A stretch of 64,000 nucleotides of DNA from Stratiolaelaps scimitus (lineage: Eukaryota > Arthropoda > Arachnida > Mesostigmata > Laelapidae), in assembly GCA_019614645.1 (NCBI GenBank), contig JABWDB010000005.1, forward strand, positions 5,488,001 to 5,552,000, written 5' to 3'. Positions 20,873 to 32,556 of the stretch are shown piece after piece; positions within the stretch are counted from its first letter, which is position 1, and the number at the start of each line of letters is the position of its first letter. Made by a program: the position numbers and the translations under genes. Under the pieces are notes generated by a model, which had not been told where the DNA came from, ran no database searches, and saw only the letters and a program-made list of their open reading frames with translations.

Positions 20873-23237
20873 CTGAGTAATAGGAGCCAGCGGTATGGTG
20901 GCACCTTCGTCCAGTGTTGAAAATGCTTTCGGGTCGGCAACGGGCTGATTCCGTTTGGCCACAGAGCTCTCGTGAAATGGAGCAGGGATTTAATAGAGGA
21001 TTTGGGCAAAGGTATAATACAAGAAATTTAGTTTTAGATCACATTTTATCAAGTTCAATGTCTAGTTTATTTGGATACACTACTAAAACCTGCATTCACT
21101 TCCGTACGCATGGAAGGTCTGCGGGAAGGTCTTCCCATATTTTCATCTTGATTCCAGGACACCCTAGTTCTCAAAAATATTTTTTAAGGTGACATGACGA
21201 GCTTAAAGGTGTCTTGGTAGTTGAGATAGATTTAACACATATCTGCGTTGTCTGAGGACTCGTCCCAAGTGCTTCGACTCGAATCCTCGATCTTCCTAGG
21301 CCCATATTACTCTTTCCCACGTTAAATTTTCAAATTCGACAGTGATTGCCAAACTGTTGAACCTGCAATTATGGGACCTGATGTGGACTATGGGACCTGA
21401 ATTATGGGACCTGATATGGACTATGGGACCTGAAGTACAATAGATTCAACATCGGCTTACATTGGCGAACGGTGGTGACCACTGCATCGTTTGCGTGTTG
21501 GGTTATCGAGTTCAACGATGAGGTCGGCATTAACTTCCCAGACGCGGATACTCCTTCAAAATTATGTGTACGAGTGTGCAATCGGAATAAAATGGCAATC
21601 ACTGTAGCATGCCAGCCCGTATAAAGTGCGCGCATGCGCTTGCTGCGATATCAGCACATATGCGCAACATTGTACTTCTGACTAACAAGTGGATGTCACT
21701 TCGACAGCCTGAACAACACAGCCTCTCCTGCGACAGCCCCTGAACAACAACTGTTGCAGAAGACGCTGCTGCTGCTGCTGATCAGAAGTGTCAATTCTTT
21801 GATGGCTTCCCTTTTCCATCTCTTCAGAGCCGATCTCTTCAGATCTCCCGCACGTAGCCTACGCATGATCTGACTGACCGACCCGCTCTGCGTCGGTAGT
21901 CATGTTCAAACGCGCCGGCAACGCTTCTTTCACACAGGCTTCGGCTGCAGCAACTGCCAATAATGTGTAATTGTAACTCAATCACCAGGACGCAGGAAAC
22001 ACGAACGACCGAGTATAAGATACAACGAGAGGTTAAAGAATAGAGATGGAGAGAGATAGAGAGAGACCGATTGATACCAGGCAAATCGAACTCGCAACCA
22101 GCGCTCGATTGCCAGCAGAGCGCAAAGTGCGGGAGAGGTGGCGTACAAGAAGGTAATAACAATAATAATAATAATATCGGCCGCGTCAGAGGAACAAGAA
22201 GCTCAGACGGGCGAGCGAGGGACCATCCGACCAACCAATCGGACACTGCTGCCTCCTGTGTACGTGGCGACCCTGCGGGGCGGGGAGGGGAGGATATTTT
22301 TTATTGGGGATTATTCGTGCCGGAGGTAGTAGGGCTGACTGCTTCTCGCTGAAGTCGTTCCTCGTTTCGAATTGAAACAAAACCCGTACAGATCATTATC
22401 ATGACGGACAGCGCGATGGCTACAACAACAGCAATTCGGCTACTGCGAATTGAGCGCAGTGCTCGACATGACACCGCTGTCAGCGGCCACAGCCCGTGGA
22501 GGCGGCGGCGGCGGCGACAACAGTAGCAGCAGCCGAAAAGGAGGAGGAATAGTTGAAATTGTAGTTTTAGTCGCAGCCAGCCAGTGAGTCGCTGTAGCAA
22601 AAAGTATCACCTGTGCTCCGCTCTGCTCTGCCCAGTCCTTTAGAGCTCCTCATATATATATATGCCATCAACGTACCTGGCCGTTGTATCAATCTGCTGT
22701 TTTTTCCTTCGGTCGTCTTTCCTGCTCGGAATGCCCAGTTGGAATGATATTCGCCTGTGTTGCCTGCCTGCCGGGCCGAACGGCTGGCGGCGTCAATTTC
22801 AAGCGGGGGAAAAAAAAAAAATGGACGTGGTGGCGGACGACAAGGTGCTGCTGTATGCTGCATAGTGGTCTATCGGTTCTACATCGTGTGACTGTCAGAA
22901 TCCAATAGCGAGAGAAAGACAACTGGCGACATCCGCTCGTCTCGGTGGGACGTCGTCGAGAAGGGCTGCAGCAGCAGCAGCAGCAACAACGTCCCTGGCC
23001 GCTGCTCGCCACTAACAGCAACAACAGCAGCAGCAGCAATAACAGCAACAACGAGTTGGAGGAGGAAAAATAGCCAGCGGAAGAAGCCGAACATGCTGGT
23101 GATGATAAAGGAAAATCGATCTGTCTCGTCGCTCGTCTCGATGTAACAGAGAGAGGACGGGGGGGGGGACACTCAGGCTGAGGCGTACGCGAGCGAATGT
23201 GTGTGCGTGCGCGTTTCCGCAAGTGCCTATTTCTCAG
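20873..23237. other. noncoding DNA
   Basis: Holds a 33-bp tandem duplication (21368-21433), an (AAT)n-like tract (22156-22176), CAG/GCA triplet runs (22530, 22970-23050) and many short overlapping frames. I see no supported gene. Confidence 0.5.
21368..21433. repeat. 33-bp tandem duplication
   Basis: Two 33-bp units with one mismatch (G/A), at 21368-21400 and 21401-21433. Each unit holds TATGGGACCTGA twice. It looks like a young minisatellite seed. Confidence 0.9.
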
Positions 23238-23273
23238 ACGACTATTTGGATCAGTGCGCAAGCTAATCACAAG
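23238..23273 (+). CDS. putative 36-nt micro-exon or untranslated exon
   Basis: A pyrimidine-rich acceptor (TATTTCTCAG|ACG) is followed after 36 nt by the consensus donor CACAAG|GTGAGTGAG. In frame 0 it would code TTIWISAQANHK. The exon is very short and has no assignable partner, so an untranslated exon or chance pairing is as likely. Confidence 0.2.
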
Positions 23274-23943
23274 GTGAGTGAGTGAGTTGCTGCGCCAGCG
23301 GCAGCAACTGGCAACAGTAGCTACTGCAACAGTTGCTGCCACAGCAGCAGCAGCAGCAGCAGAGACAGCAAGAAGGAGAAGAGCGATAACGACAAGAGCC
23401 AGTTCTCGGTAACCGAAACTAGAAACTGGATGACGGAAACAATGAAGGAAGAATTGGAAGGCTTGCGTGTCTCAACACACAACACCACCACCACCAGCAG
23501 CAGCAGTAGCAACAGCAACTGCGTGAACATCGTGAGGTGTCCGGGAATCGCATATATATATATATCGTGCATGGCAGCGTTGCTTTGCTCGTTCGTAAAA
23601 ACGTCGTTGTTCGTCAACGGCGTTCGGCCGCGTCGAACGTACTCGCTGCCGCCGCCGCTGTCGAGCTGGGTCGGACGCGATTGGTCACCACCGCCAGAAG
23701 GCAGCACCAACGGCGGGATGAATAACGAGGACAATAGACACGTAGGCAGTACGCGTGGTTGGTAGTATAGCAGAGCAGACTTTGAAACAGCTTTGGCTAT
23801 TTGCCTGATCTCCCTCCCCTTTTCCTCATCTTGATCTTCGGAGGAAAGAGAGAGAGAGGGAGAGAGAGAGAGAGATTGTTGATAGAGAGGTGAGATGAGC
23901 AGCAACCTCCACCAGTTGCTTCAGTAGCTTCGCAATCGCTCAC
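23274..23943. other. noncoding DNA with CAG and GA repeats
   Basis: CAG repeats at 23343-23364, CCA/CAG repeats at 23482-23520 and a GA tract at 23847-23875. The minus-strand frame 23321-23905 consists largely of translated repeats. Confidence 0.5.
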
Positions 23944-23979
23944 CGTCTCATCCGCTGTTGTGTCGTCCGACGATTCGCT
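23944..23979 (-). CDS. putative acidic micro-exon
   Basis: On the minus strand CGTGTCTCAG|AGC is a fair acceptor and GAGACG|GTGAGCG a good donor. Between them, 36 nt code SESSDDTTADET in phase 0. If the donor is not used, the frame continues VSDCEATEATGGG and then enters the GA repeat. The acidic Ser/Thr/Asp/Glu run is unlike the surrounding repeat translations. Support is limited to signals and composition. Confidence 0.2.
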
Positions 23980-24077
23980 CTGAGACACGCGTCAAGCGAG
24001 ACGCGACGCAAAGACAGTCGGGCAAAGATCACAGTCAATGCTGCTGCTGGACAGCGGGCGGCAACGGGGTGTACACG

Positions 24078-24572
24078 CTACTTCACGTTGTTGCCAACAA
24101 CAACACCAGCAGCAGCAGCAGGGACGGCCAGTAGGGGCGGGGTGGAGCGAAGCCACGGCGCGGCTTCAGTGGACGACGCCTCATCGAAGGCGGCCTTCGA
24201 GGACAGAAGCTCGTCGCAAAGACCGCGTGTCGCAAAGACATCGACGCGATGCGACGCCACGCTGGCTGAAACTGACGAATTGTTTCGTTGACTGGTGCGG
24301 CTGGCGTTTGCCGTGCGACGGCACGGTATGCCATTGGCCAGCGTTGATGAACAGTGGTCGTATGCCGAGGCGTAGTCGGCGTGTAGACCCTGGCCACACG
24401 TTTGACCGACGCGTTGGGACACGCACCCGCTGCTGTTGCCCAGGTTCGCCCACTTCACCAGGCAGTGATAGAGATGTGAGGGGAGTGGAAAGCCAGCAAC
24501 CTGCTGCCAATGGATAGCTAACGAAAGCAATGTTACGAGTGTCTTGGCCTGTCGAGACGAAACGGTTGACAT
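24078..24572 (-). CDS. ATG-started ORF with a signal-peptide-like N-terminus
   Basis: An uninterrupted frame of 164 codons starts at an ATG (MSTVSSRQAKTLVTLLSLAI) and ends in TAG. Residues 9-25 are hydrophobic and followed by VAGFPLPS, which would suit signal peptidase cleavage. Cysteines are scattered (six in the mature part), and the C-terminus is Ala/Val-rich from a GCT repeat. No splice signal is needed. About one such frame is expected by chance in a window this size, and I recognise no family, so this is only a candidate secreted protein. Confidence 0.2.
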   Translation of the reverse strand: MSTVSSRQAKTLVTLLSLAIHWQQVAGFPLPSHLYHCLVKWANLGNSSGCVSQRVGQTCGQGLHADYASAYDHCSSTLANGIPCRRTANASRTSQRNNSSVSASVASHRVDVFATRGLCDELLSSKAAFDEASSTEAAPWLRSTPPLLAVPAAAAGVVVGNNVK

Positions 24573-27500
24573 CTTCCAGCGGTGAGTTGTCGCATAAAAA
24601 AAAATCACTGCATCACACGACATGCTCGTCGCCTAAGACGACAGAGGCGAAATGTCGATGAGAATAGGCACTGACCGATGTCGTGCCACTGGCAGAGAAC
24701 GCAGCAGCGACGGACTGAGGCGATCAGCAAACGAGACAACGGGTGGGGCTGTGGTGAAGAAGAAATCAGAGAGGTTGGAATCCCGAACACTAGCCCGAGG
24801 TTGCGGAGAACTTAGTGCGTCCGCCATTACTTAGCTACTCTCCGAATCGCCTCCTGAGCAGGAGGAGTAGCATAAATCAAAGTAGGCAGTTCGGTCTGCT
24901 GATCAATATATAGTATTGATACCGCTTACCACGAGGGAGAATTCACAGGCCGACACGAAAGTATCGTTTTATGATGCTTGACTTTTGGCGGAACTGCTCC
25001 ATAAGCTCGGCAAAACTGGGGGTGCAGCCGTAGACGGGGGAGCAGCTGTATGGAAATCTATTTTGGTTACAGGAGCTGTGTAGAAACCTGTGATTGCTGC
25101 ACCATCCATATACGACTGCTCTGTCCCAGACCATTATAACCATTACTATGGATTATATGATTATGTCACGACGATTAAATACAAATATTCATTTGGTATA
25201 TTATATAATAGTAATTTTACCAGCTCCACACACACATATATATATATATATCTATATATATATATAGATGTGAGGGATATATCATAGATGGCACATCGCT
25301 CCTACGTCTTGGACTGCTAAATAGAAGAAACATGTGGTTTGGGATCAAGCCCTGCCAGAAGCAGAGAATTCTTGGGGTTATTTCTGATCACTGTTATCTG
25401 TAGATTCATGCGAGATCCACCCGATGGAAGCAAACATAAAAGCAAAGGTGGCCAGTCCCCGCAAATAATACCTACACTTGTTTCGGGCTGCTGACTCTTG
25501 GAATTTAACGTCGACGGAAGTGTTTTAGTATTGTTTCATAGGACGGAACCCTCAATGCAAAATAGGGATCCATCCCATCCGTGAAATCGAATGGTTAATT
25601 TCCGAGGCCTGTAATACAGGAGAATAGCTGAGGGTCAGCCCCAAGAAAACACGCAACTTCGAGTTGACCAATTCACTGGACGCCTTCAGTGGCAAAAGGC
25701 GCATCAACAACCATCGGCATCAGTCGACGATGTCGAACGCAAGCGACACCGCTGATCTGCCGCCGCCTGATTCTCTCCACGTTCCAGCCATTCGTTGATA
25801 TTCTGTCCAAGTGTTTTCGTTATCACATGTATGCTTTCGATGTGTGTTCGATTAAAGGAAGGCTTGCTGCAGCGTCGCTCTTCCGCAGGAGTTGTTCACA
25901 AGCGCACGGTAGAGATTGAAGGCCCGAGCCTAAGTGTTGTCCTGAGTGATTTTTCGATTCGGTATGGTATTCGGTTGCTGCCGTGTGGCCAACGAGCAGC
26001 AGTCGAATGAAACGATGCAGGCGGGAGACAGCTTTTCCGGGGGATAGATGGAGATCGTCGGATGGCCGTACCGTTGGCCATGATTCAGCGGTCCGGCGGC
26101 GTGTTGAAGACAAATGAACTGCCGATGAGGGACTTCCCTCCGGCGAAGAAGACCAAGACGTCCTCTGTACAGCCTTGTCCGTCTAGCGAGAGTCGGCCTG
26201 CTTTGTCGGCTATAGGCTTAGAGGAGACGAGGAAATGCACGGCTCGCTGTGGGTAGGGCTTCGGCCAGCAGTTTCGGTTAGCACTGTAGGCGAAACGCTT
26301 GCTGTCGACTACCGCGGGTGGGTAGATACGCGGTGGTTTGTGTGTGTGTGTGCGGGGGAACGTCTGTGTAGCTACGACGTGTAACAGGAAAGGCAATCCG
26401 CTACCCTCAAGGCCCCTTCGCCTAATAGCGATCGTCTCTGCTCCGACCTCTTGGTGAATTCGAATCGACGAAGAGGGAGTCGACACGGCCTAACTTCGGG
26501 AGGGTATGGCACTGCGTCAATTGTAGCTAGCGGAGCCAACAGACCTATAACATCTCGGACAGATTCCCCTTGCCTCAATCGTCGAGCGGAACAGCGGCGA
26601 CCCTTTGAGGGTAAATGGTGCGGATAAAAGCCACGTCGCCAGGGGGGCTTGACTTAACTCCAACCACGGCACACAAACACACACACACACACATATATAC
26701 ACACACACACGCCCAAATATACTGCCACAGCAACTGCTCGGCTAAGATGTCGGCATATAGTTAGTTGACCTCTGGCTACCACATAGCAACAAGATTCAAG
26801 AGGCTTGCTGCTTCCTAAGGACTTCTTAAATTCAAAACGAGTATTGGAGGAGGCTGTTGCTTGATCATGTGATATTTCAGTTGGTCGTGCCTATACAGCG
26901 GGTCCTACGATCCTGTATCAGGAACCGGTTTTCAAGTGTTAGGGACCACATTTGTCAACGTCCTTCTAAAGCGACGCGCGGACTAGTTTAACTTGGAACA
27001 CGATACGAACAATAGAGACGCTGCTGCCGCTTATCTTGACATTGACCCGCTCAATGATTTCGGCGTTGTTGTTATTGTTTAGGCACGTTGCTTAAACTCC
27101 GTCCGTTTCAGCGTTTTCGAACGCCTTTACGACCCCCGCCTCGGCCTGGACGCCATCGCAAGTCACTCGCTAGATAATGCTATAGCTCATTCGTGAGCAT
27201 AAGAACTCGGAATATATTATAGAACACGAAGATACCCAAGACAAATGGTTAATGTTTACGTGAGAAACTAAGTGCGTTTTGTCCAACTCGACTCAGTCAG
27301 CTTTCTAAACTCCAGCATGCCGTTTGCCGGATGCGCTAACCTCACGTACGACTACCGTTCGACGGCGGGGACAGGCGTAGAGGAGGAGGTCAGTAGGCTT
27401 GCACGGGGCGGAACTTCACCTCCTTGTTGGATGCAGGATGTTAGAGGGCCAGCTTGTGGTCCACTGGCGAAGTGACGAGTGGTTAACACCGTGCCACTGA

Positions 27501-27948
27501 CGACCGGCCGATCTCTACGTCAGACCTATCCACATAGACACCATTTGCCCAAGACCACTACTACATCGTATAAATTTCGGATCCGTCCCGAGAGAGAAAC
27601 TTGACGATTTTTTCTGGTTGTGTTTCAAGTTTCAAGTTTCAAAAATCAGATTTATTTTCGGAACTGCAATATAATACGCTTTAGTTCTCGATAAAATAAA
27701 ATGTTTAGCTTGATATTCTGTTGAGTAACGATGCACTAATGAAAAGAGTACGGTACACGTGAAGGCAAACAAAAGAATGACTCATTAAAATCAATTTGCT
27801 GTTTCACAAAATAAGGAAGAAGAACCACCGTGAGAGCACTAGATTTTTTTGACACGTTCCCCTAACTGGGCCAACTATTAACTTCACCACGCAAGTGGCA
27901 GCACTAACGGCACCAGCGCCAGCTTTAGTACTGCAAAGTGCATTTCAG
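24573..27948. other. noncoding DNA
   Basis: Outside the dispersed repeat at 25480-25590, this holds (TA)n at 25229-25266, a mixed CA/TA tract at 26674-26712 and a CAAGTTT direct repeat near 27625-27640. Several donor-like sites occur (for example minus GTG|GTAAGCGG near 24928) without matching exons. I see no supported gene. Confidence 0.5.
25480..25590 (+). repeat. dispersed repeat, copy 2
   Basis: Blocks TTTCGGGCTGCTGACTC, AATTTAACGTCGACGGAAGT, TTAGTATTGTTTCATAGGAC and AATAGGGATCCATCCCATCC appear in the same order as in the copy at 46340-46470. There are substitutions and small indels between the two. About 140 bases upstream (25339) the words GGGATCAAGCCCTGCC resemble the tail of the element, so a second, more decayed unit may precede it. 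Confidence 0.7.
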
Positions 27949-28083
27949 CTGACGGCGGCGCCGCTCGCATCCCGTCCCGGAGTTCGTCCTGATCTCATCG
28001 CGGCATCGATGTCAAGGGACGCCCCCGATAGTTCGACGAGGAAGGAACAGTTGAAGAGTGAAGAGTCACCCACCGGAAGTGAG
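27949..28083 (+). CDS. putative internal exon, unknown protein
   Basis: A 135-nt segment (45 codons) lies between the acceptor TGCATTTCAG|CTG and the donor AGTGAG|GTAACT, in phase 0 at both ends. The product begins LTAAPLASRPGVRPDLIAAS and ends with a charged stretch, RKEQLKSEESPTGSE, which includes a LKSE sumoylation-type motif. The frame is open about 33 codons upstream of the acceptor. An ATG at 28009 could also make it a first exon. The donor is moderate (GTAACT). Nothing identifies the family. Confidence 0.3.
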
Positions 28084-29150
28084 GTAACTAGCCACCACCG
28101 CCACCGGTACTACCCAGGACGACGACCACGCGGGACGACGATCACCATGAGAAGGAGATTTGAGAGGTAGCAGCGACTGAGAGGGGGTCGTCGCCGCCGT
28201 TGCCACCGGCTCCTTTTGCCGCCAGCGCTGGCTGACCGTCTCACCGGCTGGCTAGCAGTCTGGCTTCTGCGGTGGAGATTTTTTAGGCGCCACCATCACA
28301 CAGCGTCGGCCTATGCCCCAACGCCCAATCATCTCCCCTCCGCCTTGCCCTTCGAGTAATATAAGGCCACCACCGCTGACCGCTCGCTTCGATCGCCATG
28401 GTTGCAAAAGGCGGTCGCAAAGACCGCCAGCATAGTAGCTGACTAAGGGTAAAAATAAGCTAGCGGTCGGGGGTTTGGTGGGGCGCGATAGCTGGTGGTA
28501 AGAGGGTGAGTTGTCTAAGGATGGAGGTATGGAGGGGACCGCCAAGGGTGTCGACGCGGATGGCAGTGAGTAAGCATGAAGATGGCCGGGATCTGGAAGG
28601 GGACTCTCATTGGAGGAACCAGGAGCGACGAGAGGCATGGGAGAGAAGTTTGGTTCGGTCAGAACCAGTTGTGGCTTTTCAAAGGTTTTCGACGAGAAAT
28701 TCAACGGGATTCAACCTTCTTGGCTTGGACATTTCGGACCTATTCAAATTTTCAGGTGATGAATCAATGAGTGATTCTTGCTTAACTTGAACTGCTAGCC
28801 CCTTTATCTAAATGTGTATATCACAATGTGTAATCCCGGATGCGAATTAATCAGGCAGAAGTTCTACAAAGAAAATCCATTGCAACATGGGTAGCACAAA
28901 TGTAAGAGATACATGCATGCACTCAGGTTGCGGTGGCCACTGTCTTTCTCGGCAATCTGAAGCGCTCTCGACGCAAGTACGCGAACACACGCAAACCTCA
29001 TTACGCAGAAGGGGTTTCTCGGACAGGAAAGATCAGACGAGACCAACCCTGAGTTGTACACTGGCTGATCCACGGTCTCCATTTCCTTAGCTATTTCTTT
29101 ACTTCGTTTCTACAGGGTCGTCAGTCTAGTGCAGTGCTTGCTGCGTGTGC
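28084..29150. other. noncoding DNA with overlapping short frames
   Basis: The minus frame at 28252-28704 is Ser/Pro-rich but lacks an ATG near its start and a usable donor. A plus-strand acceptor with an excellent pyrimidine tract (TTTCTTTACTTCGTTTCTACAG) ends at 29115. It could begin the exon that carries the open frame at 29151. Confidence 0.4.
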
Positions 29151-29705
29151 ATGTGTCGAACCAACCCTGATGCGGAAGATATCATTAGGCGGCTATTAAA
29201 AACACGCTCGTTAAGAGCAACGACAACGCCGACAACGGCCGCAGCAGCGACAACGTTGCGAGGGTTAGACAGGCCTCGGTTGGTTGGTTTTTTAGTCGCA
29301 CGAGCGGCGCCGACGCACGAGACCGGAGATAGCGAAGTCGCCGAGACTCGAAGCGAGAACGAAGTATGCCATGGGAAGGTGACACTGCACGCAGCGGCCC
29401 GGCTATGCGTGGGTGTCCAGACAGAAGCTGAGGTGCTCTGCCGACCCAACGGCCTGCCGCGACTCACCGTCGACTTCAAGCGGCTGCCTTCGGTTGGGCC
29501 TGACTTCTTTCTACCCAGCTCGAATCGCACGATGAGGTGCGTGCGCTACAGCAGTGGGCGGCGAGCTCGAAGAGAGAAAAAAATTGGGGCATGCTGCGGG
29601 ATGGACGAGCGTCTCGGACGAGCTTCGAAAACGAGGGCGCCAAAGAATATATGGGATAACCGGGGACAGGCGGAGAGCGCCCGCGCAACGCCCCATAAAA
29701 AATAG
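29151..29705 (+). CDS. ATG-started ORF of 184 codons, unknown
   Basis: The frame starts MCRTNPDAEDIIRRLLKTRS, 35 nt after a strong plus-strand acceptor at 29115, and ends in TAG. An in-frame stop (TAG at 29127) lies between the acceptor and the ATG, so the ATG would be the true start of a gene with a leader intron. The protein is basic, Arg/Thr/Ala-rich, with no domain, signal peptide or membrane segment I recognise. I see no AATAAA close after the stop. It overlaps, on the opposite strand, the splice-bounded candidate at 29468-29545; at most one of the two is likely to be real. Confidence 0.2.
   Translation: MCRTNPDAEDIIRRLLKTRSLRATTTPTTAAAATTLRGLDRPRLVGFLVARAAPTHETGDSEVAETRSENEVCHGKVTLHAAARLCVGVQTEAEVLCRPNGLPRLTVDFKRLPSVGPDFFLPSSNRTMRCVRYSSGRRARREKKIGACCGMDERLGRASKTRAPKNIWDNRGQAESARATPHKK
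29468..29545 (-). CDS. putative 78-nt internal exon
   Basis: On the minus strand a long pyrimidine-rich tract (TTTTTTTCTCTCTTCG...) ends in CTGCTGTAG|CGC, and 78 nt later TCGACG|GTGAGTCGC is a good donor. The 26 codons in frame 0 begin RTHLIVRFELGRKKSG. Phase is 0 at both ends, compatible with the other minus-strand candidates at 51826-51918, 23944-23979 and 20507-20872. Signals are good, but the frame is too short to prove coding. Confidence 0.25.
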
Positions 29706-32523
29706 CAAATTGATAATTGCCCAGCAGTGTATGTAACGCGTTGCTCGCGCTTGTAGCACCACGTTACAATGAGCGAACGAGCACAGTGACTAGAGAGTGG
29801 CTGACGAGCCAACAACAGCGGTAGTAGCCCTTACTCGAGCTCTTACCGCCTCCTCTCAGCCGCACACAGACCTAGGCGCTCGACAGATAGGTTAGGTACG
29901 GGGGGGGACCAGAGGCTGGGACGACTCCGCCAGAGTAGGCAGAGATAGAAAAGGAGAAAGGTTGAGAGGGAGACAGGGAGGCACAGGTTCGTTCCTCTTC
30001 CTGGGGGTATCTCGGACGGGGGTTGCCAGTTGGGGCTTTGCGTCCTCTCCTTGCGCTTGCATGGCTTGGTCCCTCTCGGCTCGGCTCTGGGATCTGGTGA
30101 GGGACTCCCCAAACGCGCGCTGCTGCCAGCACGAGCGAGCTAGTCAGCTCTAGCATCTCCACCGGTCTAGCACATGGCGCCTGATCCATAGATCCTCCAG
30201 CAGGGGCGGCTGCCCTCCTCTGTCCCGTCTCGATTTCTCTATTTCTCTTTGTCTCTCCCGCGTTTTGTGATCATTCGGCCGCGCAAGCAAGCGCCAACCG
30301 CCTGCTATTGCTGTTACTGCTACATCTGCTCGTTCACTGGCAACGAGCGACTGCCAACAAACGGAGCAACGCGAGCAACCGAAAGAGCTTTAGTGAAATT
30401 TCATCATTAGCATCCGCCAAGCCGCTGCTGCCGTCCCATATCGTGTACAGTACATGGATGGCATTGATATACAATAGCAGCGGGGAGGGGGGGGGGCAGC
30501 GTGCTCCACGGTGGCGTCATTTGGTCCCCGTAACCGACACTTAAGAGACATTTACATGCATAGGATGTATGACACATTACGGCGCGTCCACACTGCCCAA
30601 CGCACAGCTGCACCCCTACGCTCGTTGGCATGCCAGTAGACCAAAGGCACGAAAAGTACTTGGTAGCGCTTGAGGGCAGTGTTACAAAGGGCGTGTTAGA
30701 CCTTCGCTTGCTTTAGCGGAGGTGAACGCCCAGAGGTGAGGCGAAGAATGGGGGTGGCAGATGTACGCAGAATCTGCCATTAACTACTCGTTATAACGAC
30801 GAAATACAAACGCACACACGGAGCCACACGGACCTAGCAAAGATTTTCTGTCGAATCTCTAGATCGAAAGGTTTCTTTTACAATCCGTTTGGAACTATTA
30901 GTGGAAAAAGCGTCCATGTCATAGTCTATAAATCTTTCCACTCGTTCTCTCACATTGCTAAAGGTAGCAAATGGTCAGTCAGAGGACAAACTGAAGTAAC
31001 CTTTTTTAACTGAGGAGCACGACTAAGTCAAAGGATCATCGAGCACATTGACATACGACAGCGAATCGACAACAATTGGCAACGCCGTGATGATCAACAG
31101 GTTGTTGGCAATCTGCCCCAGCTTCGCCGAACACGCCTGGCAAAGAATGGTGGTCTCTCCCTATTGACGCGCCCTGGCAGGCCGGATATACAGGACAGCT
31201 GATAAGATGACGACTAATAAAATCGAGGTAGGCTAGGCGGCAGTATATGCTTCTGGTTTGCCGTTCCGAGCAATGGGGCGTCGAAATCGCTGGATTGGTG
31301 CAGAATTCCGCAAGCACGATCACCACGACCGCCATCCCCCTTGGACGGGCTTCATATATCATCGATATCATGGTCAGTCGGTCTCCATGGCTTCTTCGGC
31401 TGCCACCTCTTGGGGCGGTGATGATGGAGGCTTCGGCAGCAGCGGTAGGCCACTCGACTCGGGGAGGCCCTGTTGAGATCTATGGGCACTTGATGGCGTT
31501 CTCGCGCCATCGTATACTGCCGTACTGAGGTGCGGCGGCCAAGTGCACGAAGTGTCGGCCGGCGATCGAGATCGGCGACGAAAATATGGCCCAAAATATT
31601 CGCGCCTTCGGACAGCCACCGCCTCGAAGCTCCCCGCGTTCTACAGACTTGGCTCTATACGCTGCTGCTAATGTACGCCCACCAGTCGTCTCCGCTGTAC
31701 ATCGCGGCTCGTCTCCGGTTTGGTTGGACGTCGGGGAGGGTGGTCAGCCCTCTCACGGGTCCCAATACCGGCCGCTATCTCAACCCTGAAGAGGCCGCGC
31801 GGTGGGGCACGATCGCATCGTCGTCTTGGGTCAGCCTCAGCTCGTCTGGCCACGGGCGTTCTCCGCCGCCACCGGTGCCGGGCTACCGGCGGCGGCGGCG
31901 GCCGTTAATGTCCATCTTCCACCCCACACCCACGCGTGCGGATGATCGGACGAGCCGAACGAAAGTCACCAGTGAGTTAGGTCGCCGCAGCTTAGCTTCG
32001 ACCACTTGAAGCAGCCTGCTAGCCACAGTTCGAGCCGCCGCCGCCGTCGTTGCCGCTACGGCTCCTGCTGCTGCTGCCGCTGGGCTGCCTTACGCATTCG
32101 TCAATCTAAGGCAAAGCAAGAGAATAAATGATCCGATATCGCTAAGAGAGAACACCAATGGATCTTCTCTCCATCTCTCTCTGCCTCTCTCAATCTCGCC
32201 ACATCGGGGGAGGACGGGCTGACATCTGATCATAAACTCGAGTAAGGCAGAGACCAGCACATGATTTTATTCACATCAACAATAAAATTATTCAAAATTT
32301 TTCATACTCATCGGGTAATGCAGTCGTTGTGCATAACTGTGTTTTTTTCTTTTGCAGTACATAACATAGCCGTGGACGATATCGCTATGTGAAAATCCGT
32401 CTCTGATTTGTATTTTAGATGTGCCTCGATATTCCGATGGCGGAAACGATCCACTCGCTAGACCCGGTCTCTGAAACCAGTAGCATCTCTGACGGGTATT
32501 TAAAATTTGTATGAACGACAGTA

Positions 32524-32556
<33 letters not shown>

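Noticed and set aside
22689..23342. Minus-strand frame of 217 codons
   Set aside because: Dominated by poly-Leu and poly-Cys from GCA/CAG repeats, with overlapping open frames on both strands.
28252..28704. Minus-strand Ser/Pro-rich frame that resembled another N-terminal isoform
   Set aside because: An in-frame stop lies just before it, there is no convincing acceptor or GTRAGT donor, and the second half reads through GC-rich repeat-like DNA.
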